Both the position numbers and the translations under genes were made by a program. 64,000 nt of DNA, taken from positions 231,922-295,921 of the forward strand of contig CACZBD010000003.1 of assembly GCA_902779305.1 (NCBI GenBank). The letters run 5' to 3'. A model generated the notes under the pieces. The model was not told the DNA's origin and searched no databases. It saw nothing but the letters and a program-made list of their open reading frames with translations. The stretch comes from an uncultured Lachnospiraceae bacterium (GTDB lineage Bacteria; Bacillota; Clostridia; Lachnospirales; Lachnospiraceae). Numbering within the stretch: position 1 is the first letter of the stretch; each line of letters begins with the position of its first letter. Of the stretch, positions 54,128-63,986 are shown piece by piece.

Positions 54128-57100
54128 TTATGGGGCGACCGTGATCGTGATCTCAACGGTATGTTCGCCGTCGGCCGTGGTCACGATGACCTTTGCCGTT
54201 TCGTTTTCGGCGATATCCCGGTTTGCGGTGATCTTTCCGTTCTTGTCAACCGTTATGATGCCGGTTTTTCCCTCCTCAACCCGGTAGGTTACACTTGTAT
54301 CCGTGTACTTCTTATAATCTGCGTAGATTTTCTTTTCAATACTTTCCATCGACGCTCCGGGTACATCGTTGATTTCAACGACCGGTGTCAGTCTCAGTTT
54401 CCCGCCGGGCGCCAGCGTACTCTTGTATTTGCCGTCGTTCAGATTCTCATCCTCAGGCTCAACCTGCGCGAGACCGTTATTCGTCGTAAACGTCTTAAGG
54501 CTCAGTCCCGTTGCCATACCCCGCACGGTCACGGTACAGGTCACCTTCTTGCCCGAGCCGTCTCTTGCAATGCCTGTGAGCGTGACGACACCAGGGGTTT
54601 CTGCCTTGATCGCAAGGTACTGTCCCTTTTTAAGCACCACGGCAGTTTCATCCGCATAGTCAAAAACGCCCCTTGAGACTGCTGCCTCCGAATCGATCGC
54701 AGCAAGCTGTACCAGCGTATTGTTTGTCTTCCACTCTACGGAAGGATCGCTCACATTGACGGGCAGCAGCGCAGACACGCTTACTTTGCCGTACTCAGTG
54801 CCTTCTTTCGTTCCGAGGGTGAGTTTGGTCTTGTCGAGCACAAGTTTTGTCATCGGTGTATATACTTCAAATTTTGCCGATACCGAAGGCAGTGCTTCGC
54901 CTCCCATCTTCACGTCAGCGCTCTTTGCCGTGATCGTAACAACACCGTTTCCGACTGCCTTTATCATGCCCTTTGAAGATACGGTTGCCACAGATTCATC
55001 GGAAGATGACCATATAAGATCCGCAGATGCCTTCTTTCCGGCAACGGATGATGTATACGCTGTCTTTACGGAAAATGTCTTTCCGACAGCGAGGCGGTTT
55101 ACCCCGTCTTCAGCAGTCAGCGCATTTGTGAAACCGATGGCCGTCACCGAAGGAGTCACCGTCACCTTACATGTGGCGATAAGCGCCTCCTCTTCCCCTC
55201 TTCTGTTTTTGACCATTTGTTTTGTCCGGACTTTGATCGTCGCCGTTGTATTTCCTTCTACATATTCTTTGGCGGTTACGACACCTTTTTGATCCACCGA
55301 TACGATATCCGGATTGTCGCTTTCCCATGTAACACTGCGGTCACCGTCCGGGTTTACCGGGCTGAGGATCGCCGAAAGCGCATACTTATTACCTTCGCCA
55401 AGCGACAGGCTTTTCTTTGACAGCTTCATGCTCTTTAGCGGATTGGCGCTGTCTACCGTTACTTTGCAGGTATAGGTCTTGTTGAAGGAATTAACATAGC
55501 CTTTGACCGTAGCGATCACTTTCAGATTGCTTAACTTCGTGAAGCCGGCGGCCTCCATCGCGTTCCGGTCAACTGTAATCTTACCGGTAGCAGCGTTCAC
55601 AAGCACACATTTTGCATAATCCTTCGTTTTATCGTAGCTCCTGTTCGCGGGGTCACTGTAGGAAGGGTCAAGCGCATATGTGGCCTTAACGGGGCTGCCC
55701 AGATATACGCCCGTAGGCTTCTGTCCTTCCACAGCCGATACGACATTGACCGACAGCTGCAGCGCATTGCCGTTCTCCGCAGTACTGATCGTACCCGAAG
55801 TCATATTCAATGCCGCACTCTTGACCGGCACATAAACCGAGATGATCGGGGATCTTTTAAACTTTGCGGGGTTTGCCGTACTGACTGCCAAAACCCTGAT
55901 CCGTCCTTCCTTCAGACCGGTCAGCACGCCTCTTTGCGAGATCGTCGCAATGGATGAGCCGTCAGACCCGTCGAGTTTTTCTACAGACCAGGTAACCCCT
56001 GTGTTCTTCGGCTTCTTGTCCTTTCCACCCCAGTCAACCGCCATGGAAAGCGTCTTATTGACCGCAAGGGATCTGACACTTTTGGCTCCGTCTATGGAAA
56101 AATCAGATACGGGGGCTCCTACCGCAAACGAACATGCCGCTTTCTTGCCGCTGCCGTCCACAGCTTCGGCCGTCACCTTGGCATTGCCCGCGTTTCTCGC
56201 CTTGATCCTGACAGACTGCAGGGAGGATACCACATAGACTTTGCCCGTGATTTTGCCGCCTATCGTCTCTGCCACCGAAAGTTCCTCTCCGCTCTCATCG
56301 CATACGGTAACGACATCGGCATCACTCGTGCTCCACCTGATCTTCTGCGGTGCCGTGTACGGAAGTACCTGCGCCGTAAGAGCAACGGATTCTCCCGATC
56401 CAAACGAATAGTTCTTGTCAGAAAGCGCAACAGACGTCACAGGCTCTTCGACCGTTACCGTACACTGGCTGTATACTTCATCTGCATCATGTTCGCTGAC
56501 AGCCTTGATCTCCGTGATCCCCGCAGCGATCGCAGTCACCTTGCCGTCCTGCGTCACCGTTGCTACACCCGGGTTGGAACTCAACCAGACAACTCTCGTA
56601 TTTGCAATGTTCTCATCGAACTTTGGCGAAAGCGTAAAGGACTTCCCGATCATTAATGTCTTCGATGTACGAAGCAGCTCACTGTTCCCTGAGGTCTTCT
56701 CAACGAGCCCCAGTGCCTGCCGGCGTACCTTGACTTTTATCACAAAAGCATTGTTGTAGTTCTGCGCATGCGCTTTCACTGTGATCGTATCCTGCTGGTC
56801 ACCGTTTGCCGCAAGTTTATAGAAAAGAATATTGTTTGCATCAATCTTCGGTCCTTCAGCATAGCCAAAGGCTTCCGAATAATCATCCGGATCGACCGGG
56901 TCATAACTTAGTCTTCCGCAATCCTCCGGAAGGTATTTCGTAAGATCAATTTCGTCACTGACTTCCTGACCGGCCATGTAGTTTCTTAAAAGATTTACTT
57001 CGGCATTGCCGTTCCAGCGGACGGGATCGATCGTAAAGCTCTTTACCGCAGGGTCAAAATCATAATTTCCGGAGTCTGTCTCCATGACCGTGATCACTCC

Positions 57101-60091
57101 GGCATTGTTTCCGGCGTTCACGTTTTTACTTACCGTATAGGTATAATCCGTAGCCGCAAGTACTCTGTCCCCGTCCTTCACGGTAATATCCGGTGTTACG
57201 GCAAATCCCGTAAAAGAATAACTGCCGTTTACCGTGATCGCCGGTACGATCTCCTTCTTTTTGATCGTATAGTCCGCCGAGATTGAACCGAAATAGTTTC
57301 CGTTTTCTTTCGCCGTTAACGTGAGCGTGTATTTTCCGGCATTTGTTTTGTTATTGCCGGTAATATCATATTCGGAAGACGCTATATCGAATGTTCCCTC
57401 CACACCCGGATACCGGATGCCCACGTAATCAATCGACGGTGTCTGTGCATTTCCGTTGTAAGTAAGTGCCCCCCGCAGGTGGATGGTCGCCTTCGTCATA
57501 TCCGCTTTCACAACCGTCAGTTTGGCGGCAGCAGAAGATGTACTTTCTGACAATAACGCATTATCCTTCCGGGTACTTGTCACCTTGCAGTAATAGTACT
57601 CCTCTGTTCCGGCAGATTTGTCAGAAGGAACATTGTAAACGCTTTCTGTCGCGCCTGCGATCAAATTTCCTCCCTGATTGCTGTTCTCCGTGTTCTTATA
57701 CCACTGATAGGTAATGTCATATTCCTCATCATTTACCGCTTTTGTGCGCACGCTGAACACGGCAGAGGGATCGCCGTAAACTACCGTCAGATCTTTCGGC
57801 CCCGTGAAAGCGGGTATTGTAACGGGGATTTTTTCGAAGGTTGCATTCACCGTTGTTTCCACAGCAGGCATGTTAAAAGCGTACTTCCCGTTTTTCGGTG
57901 TGATCGTTACATCATTACCGTCCGCATCGGTGTATGTTACGCTTGCCGCGCGATAGCCCGCAGCCGGTGTCACTTTCACTGCAACGTTCCTGCCTTCGAA
58001 TTCGTAAGCACTTCCGCTGATCGTTCCGTTCTCGCAATTCGCGTAATTGATCGCTAATTCGGGAATATGAACCTCCATGCCTTCGGGAAAGGCATGCGTG
58101 CTAGCAGCCAGCGCATTATATTTCGCCTGTGTTCCCAGATAGTAGATATCTTTCAGATCCGGATTGTTATTAAAAGCCTCGTCATCGATCACGGTTACGC
58201 TGTGCGGGATCGTAATGCTCTCAAGTGCGCAGTTACCAAACGCATAAGCTTCGATGCTTTCAACACCTTCCGGAATGACAATGCTCGTAAAGCTGCACCC
58301 TTCGAACACGCCCATTTTGAGAGTAGTCAGGCCGGCCGGCAACTTTACAGAGCTCAAATTATTGCAGCCCGCAAAAGCAGACATACCGATCGAGGTCACG
58401 CCATCCGGAATATCAATCTCTGTAAGACCGGTACAGCCTTCGAATGCGCTGTAAGCGATGGTGGTTAAACTCTCCGGAAGAGTTACACTTGTCAGGTCTT
58501 CACAATTCGCAAATGCATACTGATCATTTTCATTCACGAGATTCCCGCCAATGCTCGTCACACCCTCCGGCACATTTGCCGTCGTAATGTCCCGGTCCGC
58601 CGCAAGGAAGGTCAGGCCGGTATTTTTTCCCTCACTGTATTCATATCTCAGATCATACTTCTCCCCGGACGCCCTGAAAGCGAATCCCTGTTTTCCCAGG
58701 TCCTTAGGGGCATTCGATCCAAAGGGAACTATGAATACGGGCGGCTTGTAATCGGGGTCACTTTCACCGTTTTCTTTCTTGCCATCATAGAATGCATCAC
58801 CAATGCTCGTCACCGTAGCAGGGATCTCGACGCGTTCCAGTTTTTTACAATTTTCTAACGCATCGTCTGCGATCGCGGTCACGCCATTGGGGATCGAGAT
58901 CGCAGTGAGATCCTCATCCGCTCCCGTTAGGATCAGACCGGTGATCTCTTCATTCGTATATTCATATTTCAGATCATACTTTGCTCCGGGCTGCCTGAAG
59001 GAATAACCGTATTTTCCCAACGTCTTTGCCGCATCGGATCCGACCGGTGCGATCAGTTTCGCGTCACATTCAGAGAATGGATCATGCATATCCGTAAGAC
59101 TATCCGGGATCACGATGCTTTTCAGCTTTGTACAACAGAAAAAAATAGTACCATCCAGAAAAGTCAGGCCTTCCGGAAGTTCTATACTCTCAAGATCTGT
59201 GCAAAAAGAAAATGCTCCCTTATCAATACTCGTCACACTGTCGGGAATGCTTACACTTTTCAGGCTGGAACAGTTCGCGAAAAGCCACATACTGATCTCG
59301 GTCACTCCCCAGGGAATCTCTATGCTCTCCAGACTTGTACAACCGACAAAAGCAGAATCTTTGATGACGGTCACCCCTTCAGGGATCGTGACATTCGTCA
59401 GATTTTCGCATTCCATAAAAGCATTTAGTCCGATACTCGTCACACCCACAGGGATGTCCACACCGGTCAGTCCGGTACAGCCGGCAAAAACAGAATCTTC
59501 AACAGCCGTAACATGATCCGGAATACGGACATGCTCCAGACTTATGCAGTTTTGAAAAGCACAAATGCCAATGGTTTTCACACTGTCCGGAAAGGCAATG
59601 CTTAACAGGCCGGAACAATCCTTAAAAGCCGCTTTTCTGATATCGGTCACACCTTCCGGGATCGTAACGGCCGCCAGATTTGTACAGCCTTCAAGCGCAC
59701 TTTCTCCGATGCTGGTCACCCCGCTGTTGATCACCACGGAATGAATTTCCGCTTTTGAATCTTCCCAGGGATGATCATTGGAACCGAAGTTCTTCATGTT
59801 CCCCGACCCTGATATGGTCAGGACACCCCCCGCAGAAAGCCAGGCTGTTACGGCTTCCGGCATGTATTTACCGATCTTCCATGGATTATTCTCACTCCCC
59901 GGTGCATTCTCCTCCGGTATCTCGCAGGGATCATATTCGTACTCGATGACCGGCGCCGGTTCTTCTATGATCTCCTCTTCTGCGATCGCCTCTTCTGCTG
60001 CCCATGCAGTCATCGGAAGCGATGTCATAATCAATGCGGTCGCAACGGTAACTACACTCATTCTTTTTAAGAAGTTCCTGATCTTTCTCAT
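54128..60091 (-). CDS. Very large multi-domain surface protein (LRR_5, MBG and Ig-like Big_2 domains)
   Basis: 1987 residues, ribosome site AAGGAG. Signal peptide to about 31 (MTSLPMTAWA). LRR_5 repeats (about 95-665) are interrupted by spacer modules of type YDLKYEYTNEEITGL. Then a repeat domain NCENGTISGSAYEFEGRNVAVKVTP (about 675-750), an Ig-like region with YQWYKNT (about 790-850), two MBG-like domains, and from about 1090 to the end at least nine bacterial Ig-like (Big_2) domains (VVWLSSNPGVATVTQDGKVTAI pattern). No sortase or S-layer anchor. Probably a fibrous adhesin or substrate-binding protein. Sequence differs from A-C and its promoter differs too. Confidence 0.9.
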   Translation of the reverse strand: MRKIRNFLKRMSVVTVATALIMTSLPMTAWAAEEAIAEEEIIEEPAPVIEYEYDPCEIPEENAPGSENNPWKIGKYMPEAVTAWLSAGGVLTISGSGNMKNFGSNDHPWEDSKAEIHSVVINSGVTSIGESALEGCTNLAAVTIPEGVTDIRKAAFKDCSGLLSIAFPDSVKTIGICAFQNCISLEHVRIPDHVTAVEDSVFAGCTGLTGVDIPVGVTSIGLNAFMECENLTNVTIPEGVTVIKDSAFVGCTSLESIEIPWGVTEISMWLFANCSSLKSVSIPDSVTSIDKGAFSFCTDLESIELPEGLTFLDGTIFFCCTKLKSIVIPDSLTDMHDPFSECDAKLIAPVGSDAAKTLGKYGYSFRQPGAKYDLKYEYTNEEITGLILTGADEDLTAISIPNGVTAIADDALENCKKLERVEIPATVTSIGDAFYDGKKENGESDPDYKPPVFIVPFGSNAPKDLGKQGFAFRASGEKYDLRYEYSEGKNTGLTFLAADRDITTANVPEGVTSIGGNLVNENDQYAFANCEDLTSVTLPESLTTIAYSAFEGCTGLTEIDIPDGVTSIGMSAFAGCNNLSSVKLPAGLTTLKMGVFEGCSFTSIVIPEGVESIEAYAFGNCALESITIPHSVTVIDDEAFNNNPDLKDIYYLGTQAKYNALAASTHAFPEGMEVHIPELAINYANCENGTISGSAYEFEGRNVAVKVTPAAGYRAASVTYTDADGNDVTITPKNGKYAFNMPAVETTVNATFEKIPVTIPAFTGPKDLTVVYGDPSAVFSVRTKAVNDEEYDITYQWYKNTENSNQGGNLIAGATESVYNVPSDKSAGTEEYYYCKVTSTRKDNALLSESTSSAAAKLTVVKADMTKATIHLRGALTYNGNAQTPSIDYVGIRYPGVEGTFDIASSEYDITGNNKTNAGKYTLTLTAKENGNYFGSISADYTIKKKEIVPAITVNGSYSFTGFAVTPDITVKDGDRVLAATDYTYTVSKNVNAGNNAGVITVMETDSGNYDFDPAVKSFTIDPVRWNGNAEVNLLRNYMAGQEVSDEIDLTKYLPEDCGRLSYDPVDPDDYSEAFGYAEGPKIDANNILFYKLAANGDQQDTITVKAHAQNYNNAFVIKVKVRRQALGLVEKTSGNSELLRTSKTLMIGKSFTLSPKFDENIANTRVVWLSSNPGVATVTQDGKVTAIAAGITEIKAVSEHDADEVYSQCTVTVEEPVTSVALSDKNYSFGSGESVALTAQVLPYTAPQKIRWSTSDADVVTVCDESGEELSVAETIGGKITGKVYVVSSLQSVRIKARNAGNAKVTAEAVDGSGKKAACSFAVGAPVSDFSIDGAKSVRSLAVNKTLSMAVDWGGKDKKPKNTGVTWSVEKLDGSDGSSIATISQRGVLTGLKEGRIRVLAVSTANPAKFKRSPIISVYVPVKSAALNMTSGTISTAENGNALQLSVNVVSAVEGQKPTGVYLGSPVKATYALDPSYSDPANRSYDKTKDYAKCVLVNAATGKITVDRNAMEAAGFTKLSNLKVIATVKGYVNSFNKTYTCKVTVDSANPLKSMKLSKKSLSLGEGNKYALSAILSPVNPDGDRSVTWESDNPDIVSVDQKGVVTAKEYVEGNTTATIKVRTKQMVKNRRGEEEALIATCKVTVTPSVTAIGFTNALTAEDGVNRLAVGKTFSVKTAYTSSVAGKKASADLIWSSSDESVATVSSKGMIKAVGNGVVTITAKSADVKMGGEALPSVSAKFEVYTPMTKLVLDKTKLTLGTKEGTEYGKVSVSALLPVNVSDPSVEWKTNNTLVQLAAIDSEAAVSRGVFDYADETAVVLKKGQYLAIKAETPGVVTLTGIARDGSGKKVTCTVTVRGMATGLSLKTFTTNNGLAQVEPEDENLNDGKYKSTLAPGGKLRLTPVVEINDVPGASMESIEKKIYADYKKYTDTSVTYRVEEGKTGIITVDKNGKITANRDIAENETAKVIVTTADGEHTVEITITVAP

Positions 60092-60206
60092 GCTTTTCTC
60101 CTTGTGTCTTTTTTCTTATGATTACATCCATTAACGATCCGGGTTTTATTGCCCCTTAGGATCGCCCCGAAGGATCTTCGAATCACTGCCAACAATATGC
60201 ACAAAA

Positions 60207-60282
60207 GGGAGCCCCCCGGAATGCATGATTCCGATTGACTCCCCTAATAGTTAATTTTACCTTCAATTTACTATTTATTCAA
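60207..60282 (-). promoter_or_regulatory. Promoter and terminator-like leader of the large surface-protein gene
   Basis: Minus-strand TTGAAT (60277-60282), 17 bases and TAAAAT (60254-60259). About 10 bases later a strong hairpin begins (60207-60243: GGGAGTC / GGCTCCC plus inner CGGAAT / ATTCCG), followed by TTTTG. It sits about 115 bases before the start codon, so read-through control is possible. Confidence 0.6.
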
Positions 60283-60413
60283 CAAAAAACACATTGTGTG
60301 CAGCTAAAATACAGCAAAATCAAGGGTTGGTGCGCCTTCATTTTGATTTGGAACACAATCTTACTCTTCATCACGTTATTCGAATATATTCAAAAGAATC
60401 GCAGGTAACAGAA

Positions 60414-60442
60414 TTGCATTTTATGCCGATAAAGAATATAAT
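60414..60442 (+). promoter_or_regulatory. hicBA-like promoter
   Basis: TTGCAT (60414-60419), 17 bases and a perfect TATAAT (60437-60442). Confidence 0.7.
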
Positions 60443-60478
60443 AAAAGTGCCTGGAGGCGCATGAACAGGGGTGATTAT

Positions 60479-60697
60479 ATGAATTATACTGTATTTTTTT
60501 CATGGGATGAAGAAGCCAGTGTATGGGTCGCAACAAGTCCGGATGTAACCGGATTAGTTCTCGAGTCAGAATCATTGGATCTGCTGATGCAGAGAGTCAG
60601 GGATGCCATTCCTGAATTGCTGGAGCTTAATTCCCAAAAGCCTGCAAAAGTAATCAGTTATGTTTGTAACCGTACACAGACTATGGCGTTGGCATAA
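60479..60697 (+). CDS. hicB: HicB-like / DUF1902 antitoxin
   Basis: 72 residues from the ATG at 60479 (AGGGG seven bases upstream); an ATG six codons earlier has GGAGG too close. Compact HicB-like fold: YTVFFSWDEEASVWVATSPDVTGLVLESESLDLLMQRVRDAIPELL. No C-terminal DNA-binding domain, as in short DUF1902 antitoxins. It should neutralise the HicA-like protein. Its stop overlaps the next start (TAATG). Confidence 0.8.
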   Translation: MNYTVFFSWDEEASVWVATSPDVTGLVLESESLDLLMQRVRDAIPELLELNSQKPAKVISYVCNRTQTMALA

Positions 60698-60891
60698 TGG
60701 CAGAATACGAGAAAAAAGTACGTGAAATATTAAAGAATAACGGATGTAGATTTGAACGACACGGAAAGGGCGATCATGACATTTGGTATAATCCGGCAAA
60801 TGGACGCTCCGTATGTGTTGATGGGAAAATCAAATCAAGACACACAGCAAACGCCATTATGAAAGAGATTGGCATTAACTACCATTTTTGA
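60697..60891 (+). CDS. hicA: HicA-family toxin (mRNA interferase)
   Basis: 64 residues. HicA signature KNNGCRFERHGKGDHDIWYNP with the catalytic His in GKGDHDIW near 29, then KIKSRHTANAIMKEIGI. A double-stranded-RNA-binding-like fold; HicA cleaves mRNA. Here antitoxin precedes toxin, the reverse of classical hicAB, which is common for the DUF1902 type. Confidence 0.85.
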   Translation: MAEYEKKVREILKNNGCRFERHGKGDHDIWYNPANGRSVCVDGKIKSRHTANAIMKEIGINYHF

Positions 60892-60934
60892 GAAAGTTGA
60901 CTTTCTTGATAAAAAGCAGAATATAGTAATACAA

Positions 60935-61027
60935 GGTGTGGGGCTGCATTGGATATATGCGGTTTGCCACACCATTTCTTTTGCAAAAGAGAAAGTCCGC
61001 AAACCCTGATAAATACTGGGCTTGCGG
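60935..61027. other. Dyad-rich segment with competing stems
   Basis: GGTGTGG (60935-60941) pairs with CCACACC (60967-60973); GGTTTGC (60961-60967) pairs with GCAAACC (60999-61005); and CCGCAAACCC (60997-61006) pairs, one mismatch, with GGGCTTGCGG (61018-61027). A TTTCTTTTGCAAAAG dyad lies between. The stems exclude one another. No ORF; could be a small RNA, a terminator region or a decayed mobile element. Confidence 0.45.
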
Positions 61028-61037
61028 CACTTCCAAA

Positions 61038-61063
61038 GAGTGTACGTGAGAGGATTCGAAGAA
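61038..61063 (+). repeat. Second repeat family, copy 3
   Basis: Identical over 24 bases to 53448-53472, same orientation; the two copies bracket the DUF4160 pair, the large surface protein and hicBA (7.6 kb). Adjacent to the BspA C stop codon. Confidence 0.75.
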
Positions 61064-61065
61064 AT

Positions 61066-63933
61066 TCAAAAAAGCAAAAATACAGCAAAATCAAGCATTT
61101 CAAGGGTGTCTGCCTTAAAATGAACAGAAGTTGAACAGGTCTTGGTTCCGCCGTAGTTTCCGGTTCCTTTTACAATGACGGTTGCTTTGCCTTTATTGGT
61201 GTTGTTTTTGTAACTGTTTTCATCAAAATCAAACGTTACATCATTGACGGCTTTTGCGCCGGATTTCCACCTGATATCGCCTCTGACAAGCTTCACTTCT
61301 TTTCCGGTATAGGCTTTTGGATCAAGCGTAGCGGTCAGCTTGCCGATGTCCTGCTTCATGATCCGGTAAGTTCCTTTGACGGTGCCGGCATTATAGTTTG
61401 TTCCTTTGGCGTCTACCCATACATAAACCGTTGTGCCCACATCCAGCTTCTCGTCGGGTAAGATCACATTATTCCCTTCCGGATCAGAAGTATAGCGGAT
61501 CGTTTTGTCATCATAATCTTTTCCGGCTTTCAGTGCTTTTCCGCCTGTTCCATAGACCGTGACTTTCTTCGGTTTCCAGTTGCCGTTCTTGTCTTTATAT
61601 ACGACATCATCTACCGCGACTGTACAGGAATCAATATCGGCCGGTATGATTGAAAAAGGTCTATCCTGTTTTCCGGTATAGTTGCCTTTTCCCGTGATCG
61701 TGACCGTCGGCTGTTTCGTTGACGCACTTGTTACCGCCGTATTGTTGGCATATTTTACGGTATAGTCTTTCCCTTCCCTGAGAATGATATCATCAGACAG
61801 TTTTATGACCGGAACAGGTTTTACGTCGGATCCCGTATAAGCGCATGAATCATCTAGCGTGATCATGTCCGGAAGGATCACTGCCGGTCTGATCGTAAAG
61901 GTCTTGCTGACACTTCCCGTATAACCGCCGATTCCTTTGATGGTCACCTTGGCTTTGCCGACATCTGTGTTCTTATCATAGATCAGTTCGTAATCCGTAT
62001 CTTTTGTAAGTCCTTCTACAGCCGGTGCGGGTGTTTGTGCTTCTCCATTATACATACGGTCTTCCGGTGCTGTGATCCTTACACTGTTGATCTGCGTTCC
62101 TTTGATCTTAAAGGTCAGCGTCAGCTTCCCGACATATCCCTTCTCCTCGATCCCGCGGATCGTTACCTTTGCCGTTCCGGGGAGGGTGTTATCACTATAA
62201 CCAACGATTTCATACTCTGTCCCTTTTGTCAGCGGTGTCTTTCCGTCCCGGATGATCAGTTCCTCATCCGTCAACTCGATCGCCTCGCCGTTTGCATAAG
62301 GCTTATCAGCAATCTTATCGGCCTTTAAGGTGCTGACCGGTTTCTTCTTCGGATTCACGATCACAAAGGTTGTTTCCAGTTCTCCTTCATAGTTTCCGGT
62401 TCCCGTGATCTTAAGATAGTATTTCCCGGGTTCTTTCGGGATGCACCATTCCCTGAAACATTCATCAGAGAAATATGCGATCTCAAAATCCTTTCCTTTC
62501 TTTAAGGTCATCCCGTTATAGGTGATCTTGGGTACCGGCTTCTGTTCCTTTTTGGTGTATTTTGCAGCAGCAGGTTCCGTGAAGGTGATGTCATCATCTA
62601 TCAGGTTCTTTTTTAAGATCTCAAAACTGTCCGAATCATTCCCGGCATAGTTACCCTTACCGGTGACAGTGAATGAAGCCATGCCGGCATTCGTATTGTT
62701 TGCAAATTTGATCGTGTAGTCTGTCTTTTCCTCTAAGGCGTTCGTCCCGAAGTATACTTTTACCGCAGGCTTGATCGCTTTCCCGGTATAGGTCTGCGCC
62801 CCTACCGGATCATGTGTAAAATACGGCGCATCAACAGGTTCGTAGTAATCACTGCGGATCGCGGTGCCGTTTGTGATCGTCGCAGGGCTTCCGGTGATCT
62901 GCTCACCGGTTTTCGCATTGATCCAGGTCTGTCCGTCAGGGCTCGGGAGTTCATAAGACAGTCCGGAGCGGTTAATCACCTTTCGGAAGCCGCTGCAGTT
63001 TCTAAATGCACCGTCCCCGATCGTTGTCACACTGTCCCCGATCGTCAGGCTTCCCGTAAAGCCGTAGCTGGCCTCAAATGCACTTTCTCCGATCGTCGTC
63101 ACACTGTCCGGAATCGTCAGGCTTCCCGTAAAACCGTAGCAGGCCTCAAATGCATAATTCCCGATCGTCGTCACACTGTCCCCGATCGTCAGACTTCCCG
63201 TAAAGCCGTCGCACCCCAAAAATGCCTGTCCCCCGATCGTCTCCACGCTGTCAGGGATCGTCAGGCTTCCCGTAAAGCCATTGCACCCCAAAAATGCCTG
63301 TCCCCCGATCGTCTCCACGCTGTCCGGGATCGTCAGGCTTCCCGTGAAGCCACTGCAGCCATAAAATGCACCGTCCCCTATCGTTGTCACACTGTCTGGG
63401 ATTATCAGGCTTCCCGTAAAGCCGTAGCATTGATCAAATGCATAATCCCCTATCATTGTCACACTGTCTGGGATTATTAGGTTTCCTGTAAAACCAAAAC
63501 ATTGATAAAACACCCCTTCCTGATGAAATGAAGAAGCATCATTTCCAATCACCGTTACTGCTTTTCCGTCAATCTCACTCGGAATAACCAAATCTCCGTT
63601 TGGAATTCCGGTGTATCCGATGATCCTTAGTGTACCATCATCCAGCACATCATATTCCAGACTATAACTTGCATCCTCCGGAGTATAACTGCCGGCACAC
63701 AGTTCGTTTTCCGTTTCTGCCTCTTCAGGAAGTTCTTCCTCTGACACAGAATCTGCGGTCATATCCGCATCCGGCTTTTCTTCAACATCCACGTCAGCTT
63801 TTTCGTCCGCTTCCGCTTCCACCTCTGTCACCGGATCCGGTTGGATTTCTTCTCCAAATACGGAAAAAGCCTGCAAGTTACATACAAGCGTCATACTCAC
63901 CAATATTGCCAGGATTTTCGCGATCTTTTTCAT
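61066..63933 (-). CDS. BspA-like leucine-rich-repeat surface protein C, frameshifted C-terminus
   Basis: 955 residues. Signal peptide MKKIAKILAILVSMTLVCNLQAFSVFGEE, an acidic stretch, 7 LRR_5 units (about 130-300) and about seven MBG-like modules highly similar to A and B. After GGTKT the frame departs from A and B: instead of ITFTIGSKGILWWWRNLFN it reads CSTSVHFKADTLEMLDFAVFLLF. Comparison with A shows a 49-bp deletion between two GGT triplets that causes the shift. The protein may lack its cell-surface retention signal. Confidence 0.88.
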   Translation of the reverse strand: MKKIAKILAILVSMTLVCNLQAFSVFGEEIQPDPVTEVEAEADEKADVDVEEKPDADMTADSVSEEELPEEAETENELCAGSYTPEDASYSLEYDVLDDGTLRIIGYTGIPNGDLVIPSEIDGKAVTVIGNDASSFHQEGVFYQCFGFTGNLIIPDSVTMIGDYAFDQCYGFTGSLIIPDSVTTIGDGAFYGCSGFTGSLTIPDSVETIGGQAFLGCNGFTGSLTIPDSVETIGGQAFLGCDGFTGSLTIGDSVTTIGNYAFEACYGFTGSLTIPDSVTTIGESAFEASYGFTGSLTIGDSVTTIGDGAFRNCSGFRKVINRSGLSYELPSPDGQTWINAKTGEQITGSPATITNGTAIRSDYYEPVDAPYFTHDPVGAQTYTGKAIKPAVKVYFGTNALEEKTDYTIKFANNTNAGMASFTVTGKGNYAGNDSDSFEILKKNLIDDDITFTEPAAAKYTKKEQKPVPKITYNGMTLKKGKDFEIAYFSDECFREWCIPKEPGKYYLKITGTGNYEGELETTFVIVNPKKKPVSTLKADKIADKPYANGEAIELTDEELIIRDGKTPLTKGTEYEIVGYSDNTLPGTAKVTIRGIEEKGYVGKLTLTFKIKGTQINSVRITAPEDRMYNGEAQTPAPAVEGLTKDTDYELIYDKNTDVGKAKVTIKGIGGYTGSVSKTFTIRPAVILPDMITLDDSCAYTGSDVKPVPVIKLSDDIILREGKDYTVKYANNTAVTSASTKQPTVTITGKGNYTGKQDRPFSIIPADIDSCTVAVDDVVYKDKNGNWKPKKVTVYGTGGKALKAGKDYDDKTIRYTSDPEGNNVILPDEKLDVGTTVYVWVDAKGTNYNAGTVKGTYRIMKQDIGKLTATLDPKAYTGKEVKLVRGDIRWKSGAKAVNDVTFDFDENSYKNNTNKGKATVIVKGTGNYGGTKTCSTSVHFKADTLEMLDFAVFLLF

Positions 63934-63986
63934 ATGAATTTCTCCTCGGTCTCATTGTCTGATTGCAAAGTGACAGCTTCATAACG

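Noticed and set aside
54161..59516. Many plus-strand open frames opposite the giant surface protein
   Set aside because: They lack ribosome sites and recognisable motifs; they arise from skewed codon use on the opposite strand.
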